A DNA stretch of 64,000 bases. Origin: Isoetes taiwanensis. Lineage: Eukaryota > Streptophyta > Lycopodiopsida > Isoetales > Isoetaceae. The DNA lies in assembly GCA_021234155.1 (NCBI GenBank), contig JAJEKV010000049.1, forward strand, positions 8,094,036 to 8,158,035, written 5' to 3'. The position numbers and the translations under genes were made by a program. The notes below the pieces were generated by a model. That model had not been told where the DNA came from. It worked only from the letters and a program-made list of their open reading frames with translations, and ran no database searches. Below are positions 34,865-47,696 of this stretch, one piece after another (the stretch's first letter is position 1; each line of letters opens with the position of its first letter).

Positions 34865-37452
34865 TTAGAGGAGTTCTTTGCATACAATATTTGTTGTATA
34901 TCTTGATCTGTCGACATCTGTAGAAGCATCTTCATTCGATTGAATAAGTACCTTTATGCCTTGGATTCCTTGAGCTTTTGAGAGTGCCACATAGAGTTGT
35001 CCGTGAGTAAACACTGGATTTGGCAAATACAAACTAATCGTTTGCATTGTTTGGCCCTGGGACTTGTTGATTGTTATACCAAAAGATGGACGCAATGGAA
35101 ATTGCATGCGCTCAAACTGGAATGGGAGTTCTGCATTATTAGGCACCAAAGGAATTCGAAATATGAACACTCTGCTTCCAATATTTTTTCCAGTGACAAT
35201 CTCAGCATCTATAGCACGTCTTCCCAATGCACATATAATGAGACGGGTGCCATTGTATAGTCCCTTATGTGTAGAAACAGACCTCATTAACATCACAATC
35301 ATGCCAACCTTCAATGTCAAATGATGTGGAGGCATCCCACTCGAAGTTTGCGCATTCGAAAATTCAGTAGGACGGACCCTTGCATCATTGTCATCAACAG
35401 CTCGATCATCACTGTAATTGTCGATGGGTGCAGCAGGCAATCACTCTGTCATCCTCTTGTTTACTTCGTCTACATCTTCATTTAGTGGCGTAAGGATTGC
35501 CCTTTGCATCCAGTAGGACACACTTGTATAATTTGTTGAAATGTTGGGAAATGGCACAGCTAGCAAGTCATTTAAGTCCTGTGACTTGACACAAATCTCT
35601 TCCGAAAGACGTATTACGTCCGATTCAATATTGGAGAACGTGGTTTCAAGTCCACCTCCAACTCGTAGGAGATAGTCAGCAAATGCCTTTTGCTCTTCTG
35701 CATCTCTTCCCATATTGTTCATTACTCGCATGTTTATGTTGAGCTTATGTTCCTCGACATCATCCCATATGTAAGAGTACTTCAAGGAAGCATGCACACT
35801 TTGGGGTCGATTTTCTCGTGGAACCACAGGTGGAAGCTGGTGAAAATCTCCTCCCAAAACATCAATCTGTCCCCTAAAAAATTTGTCACATGACATCACG
35901 TCATGAAGCATTCTATCCAGTGCTTCATAGACATGTTTATGCATCATTGGGGCCTCATCCCATATAATCATGCGAGTCGCTCTTATCGATTTTTCCAACT
36001 CGGACTGCTTTGGAATATTGCAAGTTGATGTCTTATTTATGTTTATTGGTATCTTGAATCTTGAATGTGCAGTGCGTCCACCCTTCAATAGAGTAGACGC
36101 AATTCCTGAAGAAGCAACAGCATGTGCAATGATACCTTTGGCACGAACAGAGGACAACATGGTATTAAAAAGGAAACTCTTTCCCGAGCCGCCTGCACCA
36201 TGAACAAAAAACACTTTTTCTTTTTCCAATATCACGTGTTCATTGATCACACGGTAAAAAATAACACGTTGATCATTATATAGGCAGTCAACATCTCCTT
36301 GTACCTCTACCATATCTTCCTGAAAGACCTCATCTCAAAATATCATATATGGATCTATTGCACGCTCGGGAAGAATGAACTCAAACTCCCTCAAAGATCG
36401 TCCGACAGAATTCATATGATCTTCAATGTCGAGAAGTGCCATGCCAAGTATCCGATCACACACTTGCACACTTTGATCCTCTGCAACCCTTCGAGCCTCA
36501 TGCAAGAAGTCATCGACCATAGAAAGCTTTACTTCTTCCCACAGTTGTAGCGGATTCGATGGCTCACAATTTAGAAGGATCATGGCGAACATGTGCCGCA
36601 ATTGTGGCGGCATACCCCATGTTGTTGCTTCCTGAAGAGACTGGAGCTATTCTATGTCATCTCGAAGCAACCCACAATGAATGCAAGCTTCTTTATATGT
36701 TGCACACAACTCTGCTTTCCTTCTGAAGGATTAACAAAGTACATGCGTCCAATCGTGGAAAACTTCTAGTTGTTGGATCTCTTCTTCCATATTCTATTGG
36801 GTTTATCATAGGTAAACTTTTTAAGAAAATCATGATAGAGCAATTGAGTAGCCTCTCTATCTCTAGATGCATTCATCTCAAAAAAAGCTGTCAATATTGT
36901 CGCATTATTCTTATTTCTTATAGTGTCCATGCTCACCTTCCGATAGTATACATCTTGTTGCATTGGGAGATGCATAGCCAATCTAGTGACATGAGGAAAC
37001 TGTTCTTGTATTTCATAAGAGAGAACTCTCCATGATGCCTCAGAAGATGAGTAGCGTGCATTCAAGAATTGCTCAACCACATCATGGTTTATAGTAGATG
37101 CACCATCACTCGCTGCTTCTAAGTTCACATTGATCATATCTGGCCCTTTGTAGACATATTTGTACAAATATTTAATGGCCTTAACAGCAGCACATACCTC
37201 AACATTGATATGGCACTTGAAATACGATGTCAGCCATGGATTATATGGCGCAACCCATCTGTTGTCTAAATTTATATCCCTTTTTTTCACCTTTTGGCCA
37301 TCATCCCTTCTTCGGTACAATGGATATCCATCAACAACTGTTGTCTCATCTGAAAATGCACGTGGATAACGTTTTGTACACTTACCACCCTGCATGCACC
37401 TATAAGGAGTGAATGGAACCAACCTTTTCAGTCGGTTCACTAAACTGTACAA
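34865..37452 (-). CDS. Helitron Rep/helicase C-terminal part (PIF1-like helicase, disrupted)
   Basis: The N-terminal side (37452-36766) is the region after the HUH nuclease: CMQGGKCTKRYPRAF, GYPLYRRRDDG, NPWLTSYFKCHINVE and IKYLYKYVYKGPD. Then come IGRMYFVNPSEG and, after a frame change and an internal loss, YKEACIHCGLLRDD and LRHMFAMILLNCEPSNPLQL. The helicase (36313-34865) has Walker A HGAGGSGKSFLFN, Walker B IIWDEAPMM, LGGDFHQLPPVV, and the late motifs FGITINKSQGQTM and HGQLYVALSKAQ, as in PIF1/Helitron helicases. One in-frame TGA separates the two helicase ORFs at about 35441. The gene is therefore dead as it stands but recently so, since most frames are long. Confidence 0.88.
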
Positions 37453-37499
37453 GGAAACAACAGCATTAGCAAAAGAATATATCTATTGTAATCAATTGT

Positions 37500-40143
37500 A
37501 TATTACTCACCTTGTAAATTCATCACCTGCTTCAGCATCTTCTGTGGACTGCTGCACCTTATTTGTTATCACATCAATATTTGCTTGTAGATCCTCATCC
37601 TCTTCCTCTTCCGGTTCCGACTCAGAAGGATCAGGATCAGCTTCCTTCACGGCCTGTGATCGTGTCCTATGTACAAAAAAAATGTGGTTAATTATCATAA
37701 ATCTGAGATGTTTAACAAAATTAGTTCATCTTGGACATACCTCTTTCTAGGTGGTGGTGGCACTTTTTTGCCTGGAGATTTTCTTTTCGGAGGACATTTT
37801 TTTGCTGCTGGAGATTTTGCCTGTTTTTTTCCTCTTGGAGTGCCATCACCAGCATTCTTTTGCCTCCTCTTTGGAGTGGACTCAACTACCAACTCAGCTT
37901 CCTCTTCCCTGGTATCTCCTGGGATAAAATCTGGATCTGATTCCTTTGTAGCTTATTACGTAACAGGTCCGTAGGCTGGGACTGCAGATGATCTTTGAGA
38001 CAAGTTTGAATCTTTCTTAGCTTCTCCAATTACTAATTTAGCACTTGGTGATGAAGGAGTTTACATTGCAGCCAGTCATTGAAGGGTGCGCACTGCAAGC
38101 GCTTTAGCTTTCTCAAGTGCCATCCTCTCAATTTCCTCAACTTCACTTTGCCATGTTCGAGGAGGCTTTGTTGCATTGTTCTATTGCGGCAATTTGTAAA
38201 TGTCATTGGTGATCCGGAGCTGGAAGGTAGAGGGTCTGATTCGATGCGCTTATTATGCTCAAGAAAAATCGTAAAGAGAGTCGATGCGAGATGGCTCAAG
38301 AACATCAGCCATTAAAGCCGCTCGACGGGATAGGAACGACCTCATCGCAAAACAAACAAATGATCTAAATTTCAATAGACATAAAAGAACATGAAAACAG
38401 AACTAATGAGAAATATCTGGTACATTTCGCCAAGCATGTACATTTCATGTACATAAAATGTACCAAATGTAAGTAACTACATTTAACTATAACCAAATGT
38501 ACATGTACATGTTCCTCAATGTACATAAAGGTACATCGGTGTACCCGGATATGTACATGATGTACCGTGTATCGATTAGGGAATGTAGATCTATGCCCAA
38601 AAAAAAAGCACATATATGTAAAAATGCACATACTTATGAATCCATCTGAGATGCACTCTAAAAATAAATGCATGTACATCTATTTGCAGATGTAGACTCC
38701 ATTAGAGACATGTACAACTGATACAACCTGCAAATCCAAGCTCAAAAATAAAAGCATCAATAAACAAGCAAATATATGCCTATGTACCTCTGCTTACAGA
38801 TGTACACTAAAAGTTATACATGTACAAGGAATAGCAATGCACTGAAAGCCATACATGTAGAACTATGCAGATTACAATAACAAATATGAATTAAGTGAAA
38901 TATAAGTTTAAATTAGTTGAGAGCAATGCATACTGTCCGGCCAGGGAAACCAAGTTGAATTCGAATGCCCTCATCCCGGATGCAACCTTTTATGCAATTG
39001 TCTTTCATGGACGGATAACACAAGCAGAAGAGGCAATAAGCATCTCTGCATGGAGCTAGCAGCAACAAACCAGTTTTGCCAAAGCCTTGGCCACAACAGG
39101 TACATGAACTGAATGTGATGAACTGCTCTATAGAAGTAGCTCCTACAGGGTAGGGCCTCGGGTGCAGAACAATAGGTCCTGCTCTCCCCATGAAATCCAA
39201 AATCTGTGAATGCCTTTGCTGAACCAATTCAATGCAATTAAGTTTTTCCTTTGCTTGTTCAATTGAGATTTCATGCCTTTCAATTTCTTTAGTTGCTTCC
39301 TGCAAACCAATGTCTAGCTTAGAAGAGTGCTGCTCTTTATCATGTCTACTCATAACCAAGTCTTCCAACTTGTACTTCAACACTCCGAACATAACTTGAT
39401 TTCCAGCAGGATCCTGGGACAATTTGTCAAATTCCTGTTTTGTCTCATCTATTTTCCGGCGGATCTGGCTGCGGATCTTGGATAGCATATCCTTTCTACC
39501 CTCAATCCGGCTGATGACCTTCAATGCATCCCTCCTTCTTTCTTCCAATGCTTCTACTTCATTCAATAGGTTAGTTTTCTCCTCCAACCCATGCTTAAGT
39601 AACTGCTTTATTGTGTCAACATCTGATCTAGAATAACCCAGGGCTCTAATATTTGGCGCAATGTCTGACGTCTGTTTGATAGTTGAGGATTTACCTGTTG
39701 TAGGGTCCCTCGTAACGCCCTGAAATGAGGGTTTTGGAAAGATCTTTGGCGGTCCTAGCCACGTCCATCCAATCAACAAGCCGTCCCTTCAAGTGAAGAG
39801 CAAATGCTCGGCAAAATAGGTAGAAATATAATGGTTTGTAACTTTTGTTTCTTGCCATAAACCAATTCATAATATTTAAAAAATCATCTTTCCATGCGTT
39901 CGGATTCTCCCTTCCTTGAATCCTCGATGCGTTTTTTTTGAGCTTCACCCCATACCTCGTTCATAACCATCTCTAGGTTGGGTATGTGGGCCTCTGCATG
40001 TTTATCACGGAGGTCTTTGGCTTGGATCACCTCAGAACCCAAACGTAAACTCCTTGGAGGTAAAAATCCACTGCCGGAAGCACTGGCTTCTTGCTTGGGC
40101 TGTGGTGATGAGCAAGCACTCATCTGGGGGCGTTTTGGGGCCA
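37500..40143 (-). pseudogene. Decayed nuclear-protein-like gene, coiled coil and Cys-rich domain
   Basis: The minus strand starts near the ATG at 40143 (MAPKRPQMSACSSPQPKQE...). A segment with IMNWFMARNKSYKPLYFYLF (about 39870) follows in another frame, then a long coiled coil (about 39640-39200, LKHGLEEKTNLLNEVEALEE) and a Cys-rich RING-like segment (SCTCCGQGF, APCRDAYCLFCL; about 39110-39000). Further exons at 38190-37742 hold a Lys/Pro-rich basic tract (KKQAKSPAAKKCPPKRK) and at 37668-37512 an acidic tract (PSESEPEEEEDED), joined by good splice sites (RKR|GTATGT and TACATAG|G). Frame changes (for example at an A8 run near 39936) and in-frame stops (for example the tandem TAA TAA near 37954) show decay. 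The family is unknown. Confidence 0.5.
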
Positions 40144-40307
40144 TAGCTAGATGAAGAATTCGTGATCGGAATTCAAGCAGAGAAGGCAGGGGCGGGATAG
40201 TGAACGAGAGGCAAATCAAGAAAGAATTTGGGAAAGAATTTCAAAATCCGATAATTGCAGGTTCAGAGTAGTGGATAGCCATTAATCATGGCAGTTACTA
40301 GCTGGTC

Positions 40308-42361
40308 ATGATGACAGTTATTCCAAAAATGTGCATTCGGTACATATATATATGTACAAAAAGGGCTACATTTATAGACACCCTTTCATGCTTTTACCCT
40401 CAAGATTATGTCTTTGCAACAGAAGACTTCATCTCTGAACCTCAAAACTTTGAGGAAGCAATTAAGAGTTCACAGTCTGAACAATGGCTAAAGGCTATGC
40501 ATGAAGAATTGAGCTCAATTGCTCAAGCAGGAACTTGGTCATTGACTGCTAGACCTACAGACAGGGCTGTTGTAGGGTCTAGATGGATTTTCAAAATTAA
40601 GTACAATTCTAATAGAGATATTGACAGATTTAAAGCTCGCCTAGTGGCTAGAGGTTTCACTCAAATCCCTGGTGTGGATTTTGACAGAACATTTGCTCCA
40701 CTGATAAGAATGACTACCATTCGAACTCTGCTGGAACATGCTTGTCTTCGACACTATTATATTCACCAAGTTGATGTTACTAATGCTTTTCTACATGGAG
40801 AATTATAGGAAGAAGTTTACATAGAACAACCTGAAGGGTTTGTACAAGGAGAAGGATTAGTCTGCAAACTTCACAAGGCATTGTACAGTCTGAGACAAGC
40901 TCCAAGAACATGGTATTTGAAGCTAAATCATACTCTTTTAAGCTTAAACTTTCAAGTTAGTGCTGCAAATCCTAGTCTATATTTTAGACTTGTTCCAGAT
41001 CCTATCTATATCCTATGCTATGTTGATGACCTTGTCATTATTGCTGCAAAAAAGTCTGATCTAAATGATCTGAAACATCAACTGCACCTGCATTTTAGAA
41101 TGCGCGATTTAGGACCAATTCATCATTTTTTTGGCCTCCAAATCCTCTATAACCAAGCCATGGGAACTTTGCACCTTCACCAAGAAAAATATTTCACTGA
41201 TCTTCTTCATAGGCTTTGTCTGCTCAATTGCAATTCCATCTCTACACCTCTTGAATTTGGAATATTTCTGTCATCTAATGATCCTGATTGTCTATCTCAT
41301 TTCACCTTTCTTCAAGAAAACTATAGAAGCATCATTGGGACTCTAAACTTTGCAGCAGTCTCAACTAGACCAGACTTGGCCTTGCCTATTTCAAAGCTTA
41401 GTCAATTTTGCAATGATCCCAAGAACACTCACTGTGCAGCACTAAAAAGATGCTTGAGATACATTTCTGGAAGTTTAAAACTTAGAATTAGCTACCATGC
41501 CACAGGGAACTCAAGAGCTTCTGGATACTCAGATTCTGATTAGGGAGGTGCAGCTGACAGAAAATCAACCACAGGGTATACTTTCATTTTAGCAGATGGT
41601 GCTATCAGTTGGAATAGTGTAAAGCAGAGTTGTGTGGCCCAATCAACAACTGAGGCAGAATATTATGCAATAGCAAGTGCCTTCAATGAAGGACTTTGGT
41701 TGCAGCGACTTCTCATGGAATTCTAGATACACACTGATCAAGAAATGATTATCAGGGTAGATAATCAAAGTGCTATCCAGATTGCTCATGACCCGGTTTT
41801 TCACAAAAGAATGAAACATGTTGACATAAAAGTGCACTTTATCAGAGATATCTTGGCCAAAAGATTATTGGAGATTGAATACTGTCCAAGTGGAGAAATG
41901 ATTGCTGACATCATGACAAAGGCACTTGGTGCTCCAAAAGTCTCAAAATTTGTGCAGGCACTTGGTCTGCATGACTACTCGACTTGATCATCACTTGTTT
42001 TCTGATGTGAACCGTTTTTCATATTCTGCTGTATTTTTGAAGTTATTTCTGTTTTCAAAGCTGCTTAATTTTAGAAGGGGATGTTGGAATAGTTGCTAAA
42101 ATTAAGTATGCTTATTATTAGAAAATGTTTAAGCATTGGAGCTAATTGGGGGCCAGAAGTTGAGCCAGAAGTTAAGGCTTATGTTCAGCCAAAACTTATG
42201 ACATTTCATGTATTGAAACTGTTGAGAAGATGAATGAAATACACGGTTGCGGTGCTTGAGCAATATCATCTGTTTTGCTATCATTGTTATCCTTGTTGTC
42301 ATTGTTATTCTGTTCAAAAGGTTTGATCTCTTTTTTGTTATAATCTGTTAATATTCTAACA
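40308..42361 (+). mobile_element. Ty1/Copia LTR retrotransposon fossil (3' half)
   Basis: Parts: reverse transcriptase (about 40440-41180, with SRWIFKIKYNSNRD, ARLVARGFTQIPG, VDVTNAFLHGEL and LCYVDDLVII), RNase H (about 41530-41990, with DNQSAIQIAHDPVFH and KHVDIKVHFIRD), polypurine tract agaaggggat, and a 3' LTR (42082-42361). Gag, protease, integrase and a 5' LTR were not found. It is broken at a few points. The long frames suggest it is younger than the Copia copy at 3.5-5.6 kb. Confidence 0.92.
42082..42361 (+). repeat. 3' LTR of the second Copia fossil
   Basis: It runs from TGTTGGAATA to TATTCTAACA, giving TG...CA ends with near-perfect 10-bp inverted tips. Length 280 bp. Confidence 0.85.
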
Positions 42362-42838
42362 ACTTCATGTGGGCATGGCATTTGGGTGGGTGTGTCCACT
42401 TTTTCCCGGCAGCCAACACAATTTTCCGGCCAGAACCGGGAAAATTTTGGGAGCGTGAGTTTAGTTTTGAAGTTACAGAGTTTTCTTCAGAGCTAAGGTT
42501 TTCTTCAGAGTTTTCTTACAGAGGTTTGCACTTACAAGCTAAGGTTTGCACTTTTGAATTTTTCTTGATAAGGTTTGCTGGTTTGCTTCCGGATTTGCTC
42601 ATCGTTCTGATATGCTTTTGCAGTTGGGCCATCAATCACCTTATCGGTTGCAGCAGAGCAGCTAGTCTTTCCTAATAAACTTTTCCAGTGGCAAAGCTGC
42701 ACTGTGCGTGGCATTAACCTGATCCTTAGTAAGGCCCCCAAGTAGAATCCACGTATCCCTGTTGATAGGGGCTAGGGCCCCAAAATTCTTGGTCCTCCAC
42801 AAATCCTGATTGCATAGAACTGCATGATTCTCAACCAA
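42362..42838. other. No gene recognised
   Basis: Contains short repeats ttttcttcagag(c/t) and taaggtttgcactt (42480-42560). No convincing coding frame. Confidence 0.5.
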
Positions 42839-43610
42839 TCATTCAGGAGTAACCGGGAAGTTCAGACAATTGTTCAAGGTGAAGCCAAATGCCCCATTCC
42901 CGTCCTCATCATTAGGCTTGTTGCTGGCTTTCAAGGTTTCTTTATCCTGCTCAGACAGTATAGAATTAAAGGGATCATCATCCATAACCTCATCACAAAT
43001 AAGAATGTCATCCTTTGCCTTAACGTCCCTCTTGATACAGTTAGCCTTTTCCAAGGCCTTAATACCGGTCAGATATTGGATTTTACATTGATCCTCCTCA
43101 ATTGTCCACTGATAGTCAGGTTAGGTAGGCTGTTATACAGTTCGTCAATGACTTTGACTATTTTATCCACTTCGTTACTAGCCTTATTGATGCTGGAGAA
43201 TGCTTTAATCCATTGATTAAACCCTAGATGCATTAGGGCCGAGTATTGTTCTGTCCCTCTGGCAACTTCCTTTTGTATGATGTATTCGTGAGCCTTGATA
43301 TCCTTAATGCAGCACAGTAGACTTTGAACAGCATAGCTTGGAACTTCAGATTTGAAGTAATTGTACCCTATAGTAGCTAATTCATTGTTCCAAGTGGGTA
43401 GGGTAACTTCGTATACTATTTCTCTTTCCTGTTAATCATTGATAAAGAAGAAATTAGTCCATAAGGCATCAATAAAGCAATATCATTTATCAGGATACAG
43501 TCATGTTTTAGAGCTAAATACTTGATTTCTAGGTAGAAGTGACCCTGGTAAAACCAGGGATCTGAAGTTCCTAAAAAAATCCAGTCCACACTAGCCATGG
43601 CATCAGCCAA
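42839..43610 (-). pseudogene. Unidentified decayed coding region
   Basis: The minus strand shows a run of protein-like sequence: VDWIFLGTSDPWFYQGHFYL (43590-43530), NDIALLMPYGLISSL, then a middle block with EIVYEVTLPTWNNELATIGY and SALMHLGFNQWIKAFSSINK (about 43430-43180), ending LNNCLNFPVTPE at 42839. It is interrupted. No family is recognised, and it could be a host gene fragment or an old mobile or viral copy. The residue pattern looks genuinely coding. Confidence 0.4.
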
Positions 43611-45398
43611 CTAGTAGTGACATCAACACAGGTCAATCCCTTATGCAGTCTTATCAGTTCATACTAGGATCAAGATCCATGATGACAGTATCCGCCATGG
43701 AACATCAAGTATTTAGTTCAAAACACTAAATTATCTATCCTATGGTACAGATAAAGAATGAATAGGTCACAAGACCATTGGTCAACTATTAGTGGATAAT
43801 ACAAGTCCATAACAGAGCCAAGTTCCATCTATATTTTTTACAACTGATATAACATGGTAATAACAGTAGGCCAGAGCCACATGCAACCATACATGCTAAA
43901 TACTCCCATGCATAGAGCCAATATGGATGTTTAGGATCATGCAGAACTATAAGACCATGTAGATTTTGGTCATAGGCTTTACTTTCTTAAAGATCAAATA
44001 TTTTAAAGTGTACGTTTGAAGAGACCCAAAGTCATCCTTCATTTTCAACTAAAGTTTAAATATTAGACAAAAGATGTGAGCACCAAAAGTGTCATACAGT
44101 TCCACCAGTTAACTGAAGCCCTTTTAGATATTTGACCATGCATGCAGGTCATTAGACCACCGCATGTTTAGACTGCATTGGTTCACCACTGTTATGCCAT
44201 TTTTTATTTTAAACTGTGCCACACTCAGCCTTTGCAATTCTAAGCCACTGCATGCAAGTTATTATACCAGTATACGTAAGGACGTCTATAAAAAGGTATC
44301 ATTTAAATTCCCAGCTTATGCATGATGCCACGTGCATTGACGATTACATTTTGTTTGTTAGTATAAAGTTTAACCAGTCACAAACAGATTTTATGCATTT
44401 AGACCATGAAATGGAACACAAACATTGACCTGCACATCATTCCTTTACTTGAAATATATTATGTAGTATACCGGCAAAACCTCAATTCCTGATATATGGA
44501 TGTTTTAAGACCATTATGGTCAGCCTATTCTAGTCCTGATACATCAGAATAATAGTGCATATCATCAGCCTTATTTCAGTTATTAAATAGAATATCATGA
44601 CCAATACAAATACAGCATAGTCTGCAGTGAGGAAAATCGTGGATTCATTTAGTAGAGATAGGTGAAACATTTAAGTATATAGAACTCTATCATCACAGTT
44701 GTTTGTGTAGAGTACACATCACAAAATACTGGCCAGATAAAGCAAAAAGCATGGAAATATGACAGATCCCATAGAATTCTTAATCAGCCAGAGCTTTGAG
44801 TCAAAATATTATTGAGTATGGGCTAGTGAATCTTCCCTTTCATAAAAACCTTTTGTAAACGCCATATGAGTGAGAGTGCAAGAGATGCCACCAATATTAT
44901 CCATAGTATTGCCAGGACACGAACTTGACATCGAAAAAAGGAAACAATAGGAAGAGAAACTGGTACCTGCAGCCAACCAACACAACATTAGCAAGATTTT
45001 GGTAATGAGTGAGGGGCCAAAAGGTACATTAGGTTTCTCAGCTCTTCGCTGGTCACCTATTGTCACCTTTTTCCCTCAAATTCATTCCAAGCAATAAAGT
45101 ATGAATACAAGACCAGATAGTATCCAAAATACACTTCTGCATCCTATTTGTTAATGCAGAAAACCAAGCAGTAATTCGTGCATCACTTGGACTTTAAAGG
45201 ACACAACAACAAAACCAGTAAAATGACCAGATCTTAACACTTTGTAAGCCAAGTCAAACATCAATACAACCAACCCGAACTCAATCCTTTGAGTGACCTT
45301 GAACCAACTGGGATTATTGTAGAGTCAATAAGAGTACATTAGGAACCAGCACATACAAAATGATGTGTTGAAATCCTAAATGCATGACATGATCAGAC
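43611..45398. other. AT-rich DNA, no gene; one copy of a dispersed repeat
   Basis: No supported gene. The segment 44920-45075 is one of three copies of a dispersed sequence (see the repeat entries). Confidence 0.5.
44920..45075. repeat. Dispersed repeat, copy A
   Basis: Contains ggaaacaataggaagaga, gtacctgcagccaa, gccaaaaggtacattaggtt and tcagctcttcgctggtcacc in order. It matches copy B (46660-46790, weaker) and copy C (52190-52355, strong). Confidence 0.75.
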
Positions 45399-45719
45399 CT
45401 GAGAGTCATCGGGTTCATATTCATTGTCTCCATCCTGTGTATCTGGGACAGTATTTCTGAAGCTGGAACTGCCCTGCCTTCCAGTATCATGCCCCTGCCT
45501 TCCCATATAATTTTGCTTGTGAGCATCATTGCTCTGATGGTGAATCCAGGGACGCTTAATCCCAGTGTTCCTCCCGGCATCCATGAGTATGTAATCACAT
45601 CTGTTGTGCTCAAGACAAGCTTGGAATTCCGCCTCAAGCCACTGCTCCTCAAGAATAGTCTCACTATCTGGACTGTATGGGCAACCGTCTGAATCACAAT
45701 CTAAGTAGTATGCAGACAT
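45399..45719 (-). CDS. Exon of an unidentified gene
   Basis: A minus-strand open frame from the ATG at 45719 (MSAYYLDCDSDGCPYSPDSE) to a CAG|GTCTGA donor at 45399. The product is acidic and contains LEEQWLEAEFQACLEHNRCD, and ends TQDGDNEYEPDDSQ. The composition is plausible for a real protein. It may belong with the first exon at 47822-47697 on the same strand, with an exon-like stretch at about 46121-45918 between, but the joins are not established. Confidence 0.4.
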
Positions 45720-46121
45720 CCTTCAGTAAGAGTTTTCCCGCCCTCGGCCTTTGTACACAGCAGCATACAGATTGTATGAAGTGATGCCAATAAAGTCTAA
45801 GCATGAGAGCTAATGTATTCTATGATTAAAACCAGCGTCAATGCCGTAGTTTATAAGTAAGACCAGTCAGTCTACCCATAAAATCTATAAGTGGTATGGC
45901 TAAACACCTAGCCTGAGTCAGAAGATCTCACCAAATGTGCCAGCGACGGTGTGTGGTAGATCCGCATATCTTATCATCCAATACTGCCACTGCCAGGTCT
46001 CACATCCCGCAATGGGCTCGGGGAACCAAGCGCCACGCTTCAGTCTGATACTTGAGTTACAGATAAAAGAACTGGGAGAAAACCCTAAACTTGCAATTTT
46101 AACGCTTATGCCATGAATCAC

Positions 46122-47696
46122 AAAACCTTTATTCTATTTTATTGTACTCAAAAATGTAAAGGTAGGAGTCTATGCCTTTGGCCACCGAAGGGGACATTCA
46201 TTATTATACTCTGCTTCTTGAACCCCTAGTGCAAAGATAGAGACCCCACATCAAAGAAAACCCGCTCAAAAAAAAAAAAAAAAAATCTGTTTCCAGACTT
46301 CCATCCTTGATATTCCCGACTGGAAATACCAAGTCTGCCTTTGGCAGCCATAGAAAATTGATAGGAACAATTTCCTAGGCCAGGATAAGGACATAATACT
46401 AGATAATTATAAATGTACCATATTTTTCCAATAGAAAATCCTATGTTCCAAGTACAACATCAATACAATAGTTTCTTTATGGACACTATAAGTATTTCCA
46501 AATTGTAAAAGAGTTACTCATCCCAATTATCTCTTATGGCAAGCTTACAATCTTAAAACAATAATTCTGAGTTCAAAATATGTCCCTTGATTTCCCAATG
46601 GAAATATCTTACTTCAAGTCTTGTTTTTTGAACCATCAGCTTAGAACGATAGATACATCAAAGCATGGAGCAAGAAACCTGGTTACCTGCAGTAGAACCA
46701 AAGGACAGTTAGCCTTAATCAGGGTAAGAGCCTAACTTACTAACAGGTAAGCATTAGGTTTCTTGGGTATTCCCCTTCACCATGACTTTAATGGTACTAG
46801 TGTCAATATGTAATCATTGAGAATAACTCAGATTTTCAGGACTTATGAACAGCAAATTCATATACTGTCCTAATTACCCAGCAGATTCTGCCTAGCATGT
46901 AGTCATAATTATCCAGCAAATAGTCACAGGGTACTCCCTTACCATGGAGTTATATCTGAAGCCCAACTAAACAATTATATTTACTGTACACATACATCAT
47001 TATTGCAGCAAGTGTAGTGCAGTCCCTAATGTCTATTATTGTATTTTCCATGAACATTTCACATGTTAAAGGTCTGCAGATGTTAGACAGATCCAGTAGC
47101 TAAACTAGAACTACATGGTCATCTACATACGAATTTTCAGAAGTTCATAAACAAGTTATTTGAAGTGCATTTCAATCATCCAGAATATAGAATAAATCTA
47201 TAAATAGCTTAGTGAAATCTTTACGCCCAGAGAAAGTATAGAACATTTCCTCCCAGGCCTATTTAAACTTCTAGCTAGGGCCATCATTTATCAAATGCTA
47301 CTAACACTCAACCTTCAGCAATTTGCACTATGTGCTAGCTTATAGCAAATGCATAGTCAAAAGGACAATCATATATCATAACCTTTTAATCAACATTTCT
47401 TTTGCGGATCATAGTCTGACCTTCATGCTTAGCTAGCAGAAAATTGCACGTATTATCCTGTTTCTATGTTGCTACAGGTAACCGTAAGCAGATCTACTAT
47501 TTTAAAGCTCTCTATTCATTAAGCCAATGCTAGGTTTAGAAATTTCATAAGACAAGTGCATACTACAATGCTATTCAACTATAATTGAGATAAATACTTA
47601 GATCTGTGTAATACTTTATTGTAATTTTAAGCTTTAGCTCAGCATCATGCAATAAATCAACTCTAAGCAATGATATTTCATAATAATGTATAGAAC
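46122..47696. other. No gene recognised; poly-A and one dispersed repeat copy
   Basis: Intron-like AT-rich DNA with an A run at about 46268-46286 and copy B of the dispersed repeat at 46660-46790. Confidence 0.45.
46660..46790. repeat. Dispersed repeat, copy B (weak)
   Basis: Shares gcaagaaacctggttacctgcag, split by small gaps, and gtaagcattaggtttct with copies A and C. Confidence 0.5.

Larger units (their letters stand above)
33736..37460 (-). mobile_element. Helitron helicase piece with 3' terminus
   Basis: Reading on the minus strand, the element runs from about 37460 to a canonical 3' end at 33736: a hairpin (33748-33766, arms TGCTCGGCA and TGCCGGGCA with one mismatch), then 8 nt, then CTAG followed by T. 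It contains the helicase gene and a small spliced gene. The 5' end and the HUH nuclease core are missing. It is a Helitron separate from, or rearranged relative to, the N-terminal piece at 29.7-31.8 kb, because that piece lies on the wrong side. Confidence 0.8.
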
